Positions 61,050 through 64,000 of a stretch of DNA of 64,000 nucleotides are shown here, one piece after another (the stretch's first letter is position 1; the number at the start of each line of letters is the position of its first letter). Under the pieces are notes generated by a model. The model made no database searches and was not told the DNA's origin. It was given only the letters and a program-made list of their open reading frames with translations. A program made the translations under genes and the position numbers. Source of the DNA: Polytrichum commune (taxonomy: Eukaryota > Streptophyta > Polytrichopsida > Polytrichales > Polytrichaceae); the NCBI GenBank assembly GCA_950295325.1, contig OX485804.1, positions 2,108,001-2,172,000 of the forward strand, given 5' to 3'.

Positions 61050-61646
61050 ACAAAATTGTGGATGGAACCCACACTTGATAGGGGCAGCTAGTAGCCTCTA
61101 CTTGAAGAGGCTCTTCACGGAATCTTCACTCATGCTTGCTCATGCTGGAGATATTATTTAATTTATATGTAAATCTTCAACATGATGGTTGTTCCTTTTC
61201 CTTTTACTTTTATTCCAAAGGGATCCAAATAAATCTAGAATATTTAAAGGTTCAAGCTTGATTAACTTCATTGATATATGGTTTCGTATACTTGCAATTT
61301 CTTAGTCCAAAGATTAGGTTAGGAATACATTGTGTATTTTGGGGGCCATCAATATAATCAATGGAATTAGCACCAAGGTAATTGAGTTTATAAGCATATT
61401 TATCTAAATAGTGCTGGTTGTCTTAATAATTTACGACATCTCTTGTTCCCAACACAATGATGCAAAAAACATATTGTTGCATTTGAGAGTGTTGTTGATG
61501 ATCTAATATACATAATGGATTTAAAAATTAACCTGAACATTTATTTTTAAAATTAGAGTCTACCAATACTACAAAATCCTATGCCAAATAAGTTACATTG
61601 CATGTTTGACATAATTATTTCGAACAATGTGGCAAGTTTTTCTTGG

Positions 61647-62577
61647 GGTCATCTAACTCAACAGTATGATCTACATCAAATGCCCCAAGTTTTATGACTA
61701 TTGAATCAGTAATTGGTGTCCCTTCCAATCTTCACCTATATTTTTGATTGCAAATGGTGTGATCAATGTCAACCACCTGAAACTCTTTATAATACTGACT
61801 AAACATGATGACGAAAATTATTTGAGTACAAATTATCAATGTTCTAGAATTAGTAGTGTTCCATACTAGAGAAATTTTGATCTCTATATATTATATCCTA
61901 TTTACATTTGCCTCACTGAGTGGGTATGCTCATTTTACTTCCACTTTATAACTCAAATTACTGCACTCTCTACTCACCTTTCAACATAAGTAACTTTTCC
62001 TTAAACAAGTTTTTAAGGATCCAAAATGTCATATTAATAATATTTAATAGGTGGAGATTTTTATATCTTCAACATTGGCTTAAGATATCTGCAAGATCTA
62101 CTTGATCCAATGGTAGATGTCATTAACCATGTTTAGAGGTGTGCCATTTTTATTTTTATTTTTACTTTTGAGAAGTGTCTCTCCTATAAACAAGTTGTCT
62201 TGCATTTGTACAGATAATAAATTATACATAGCATGAACTTCTTGAAGAGCAAGCATAACAAAAAGAAAATTGTTTGTTTTAAGCTATTGCCATCTTTCAT
62301 TGAAAATAAAATTACTGATCAAAAAGTTTGGGAAGCCAATAGGTTTATGGTTATTGAAGTCTAAGATGCTATCAAAAACGCTAATTCCCTAAGATATCCA
62401 AGTGCAGTGACCTCCATGAGAGGATGTCTAATATTAACTTGATGATCTAGTTGGAAAGGACTTGAGATTGCCTAGCACTACATTCTAATATAGGGAAAGA
62501 AACCTATCTCTAGCACAAAGTGTGTCTCATTTTCAACTACATTGTAAAAGCATAAATAAATAAACAAATAACCAACG
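61647..62577. other. AT-rich DNA, no gene seen
   Basis: No coding frame or terminal repeat recognised beyond the end of block B. Confidence 0.45.
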
Positions 62578-62589
62578 TTGGGCAATCCA

Positions 62590-62795
62590 ACGTGAATTTG
62601 AGGCCGTTGGCCCTATCATGCTCAAGAATCCTCTTGGTGTAGGGTGGGGTTTATTGCCTACCTTGCGGTGGGTGGGCTCTTGGCTTCCTACCAACCTAGG
62701 TAGTTTATTCTGTCATGTAGAGAGAAGATTTCACAACGAGAATCAAACCGCCAACCACTCCATTCAGAAATGGGTTCCTCTCCACTATTACATGG
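62590..62795 (-). mobile_element. possible tRNA-derived SINE
   Basis: On the minus strand TAGTGGAGAGGA (A-box-like) precedes GGTTTGATTCTC (B-box-like; plus 62738-62749) at tRNA-like spacing. A GC-richer body of about 150 bp follows. The A box is one base off consensus and no tail or target duplication was defined. Confidence 0.35.
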
Positions 62796-62799
62796 TAGT

Positions 62800-64000
62800 T
62801 TAGGGTCATCTTGGACCTTGTAAAAGCAAAAGTGATCTAATTGGTTAGATCTCTAGGGATTGAGATAGTTGCCCACCAGCCAATTTCAATGGCAAGTCTA
62901 TGATTTGAGATGCAGTAAGCAACAATATGAAAGAACTCTATCAAAAGTTTATCCAATACTTTTAGTTTCATTCTTGTTAGTGACAATGCTTGTCATATCA
63001 TCTAGCAAATCCTCTTAAGATCTTCTCACTCTAAAATTATAGGATGTATTTGGGGGTGCTTACACAAACATTTGGAACCACCAAAAATTTGTGTTTCATT
63101 GTTAGAGCGTGCATATACTTAAATTCATATCTAAGTTATAATGCTAGTACCATTCACACATTGTTCAAAAACAATTGAACTATTACTCTCTCTTACGATT
63201 TCACTACACGGCCATTCCACCAAGTGATGGAACCATAATCAGAAGTGCCACTAGCAAGTAAAATTAAACCGAGATGCAAGTAGTGAAATAAATTCCAAGT
63301 TGCATAGTCATTGTAATACTTAGATGCTTGAGAATGTAAAGCAACTCTCCAAGTAGTTTAGTCACTATAACACTTAATAGAGATGGGAGGAGGTAGTATA
63401 CAGGCATATACCCCTATGAGCCATCAATTCGATACCAATTAGTTGTTTATCATTTTATCAAATTGTTCAAGAAAATTCAATAAGAGTTTATGAAATCAAA
63501 GAAAAAATTCAAATAGTTTGTCTAAAACAATTAATTCTCAAATGATTATGGATTCTATTGAAATTTAATATAATTTCTCTTGCACATATGTTGATGAAAT
63601 CACAATATAAAATCACTCACGTCCAATCAACTGAATATATAGTCTATCCTTGCAATTTGTAGCTAGAACACTAATCTAGAAATATAATTGAATCAAATAA
63701 GAAGCTTGAAGGATAGGAAAAGTTGAACGACTTGGAGTTTTGAGTGTCAAAATTCTAAAACCCTAAAATGAGGTGTTGAACCCACCCATCTATCAAAACA
63801 GAACCAACAACCTAAGTGCCAAAACTAAGGGTAGGGTACAGTGTAAGAGAGCCATTTTCTACAAATGGATTGCTTCTTTGCACTTGCAAATGGATTGCAT
63901 TCAATACTTTTCACTTGAGCCATGTGACTAAGGAAACAATTCACTTTTGTCACGACACGGATTCCTTGTTTAATTTCTTTTGCTAAATCTTTGTTGGATG
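62800..64000. other. AT-rich DNA, no gene seen
   Basis: Only a single aaaccctaaaa word (about 63760) resembles a telo box; there is no coding frame beside it in the window. Confidence 0.4.

Larger units (their letters stand above)
42097..61646 (+). repeat. large tandem duplication, block B
   Basis: Second copy of block A in direct orientation. It lacks the equivalent of 22.71-24.63 kb. It carries an extra 0.9 kb (43977-44905), a MULE-like insertion (59783-61049) and an expanded Pro/Tyr repeat in P. Otherwise gene order and orientation are the same. Confidence 0.9.

Overview
This is nuclear plant DNA. It is AT-rich, has plant-type introns and promoters, and carries one conserved housekeeping gene: an intron-free ribosomal protein uL3 gene (RPL3) whose protein is clearly a land-plant L3. 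The intron-free RPL3, low gene density and mix of transposon families made me think of a spore-bearing land plant (moss, liverwort, lycophyte or fern). That is a guess; the sequence does not fix the lineage.

Left part (1-21.2 kb): RPL3 (1321-2499, minus) with a telo-box leader, then a transposon graveyard. I could delimit several elements from their ends and target duplications. They are a fold-back MULE-like element (2762-4635) with a nested TA-flanked MITE (3056-3997), whose sister copy lies inverted at 16664-17510; a solo LTR (5045-5443); a CACTA element (6803-8065) holding a SINE and a minisatellite; a dead pogo/Tigger transposase (11872-13378) with one recognisable end; and an element with 4-bp target duplications (18683-19286). 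A second dead DDE transposase (8361-9131) lies beside a two-exon fragment of an ESCRT-III VPS2 gene. A Harbinger fragment (14343-14613) and an intact unidentified 218-codon ORF (15338-15994) also occur.

Right part (21.2-61.6 kb): a block of about 19.6 kb is present twice in direct orientation (A 21203-40848, B 42097-61646; about 1.25 kb between). Each block contains three head-to-tail minus-strand units, here called P, Q and R, built on one related promoter and spliced leader. P encodes an unrecognised basic protein with a Pro/Tyr-rich tail (282 codons in A, 298 in B; three exons whose splice phases close exactly in both). Q is a paralogue whose tail frame is damaged, more so in A. R carries an F-box-like ORF, intact in B and decayed in A. 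The array is therefore nested: an old P/Q/R triplication followed by duplication of the whole block. Later changes mark the copies: a MULE-like insertion only in B (59783-61049), a 4-bp-TSD element only in A (37716-38290), reciprocal 1-2 kb gaps, and a Pro/Tyr repeat expansion in P-B.

Right end (61.6-64 kb): AT-rich DNA with one possible SINE and no gene I can support. All identifications are by reading; no search or alignment was run.
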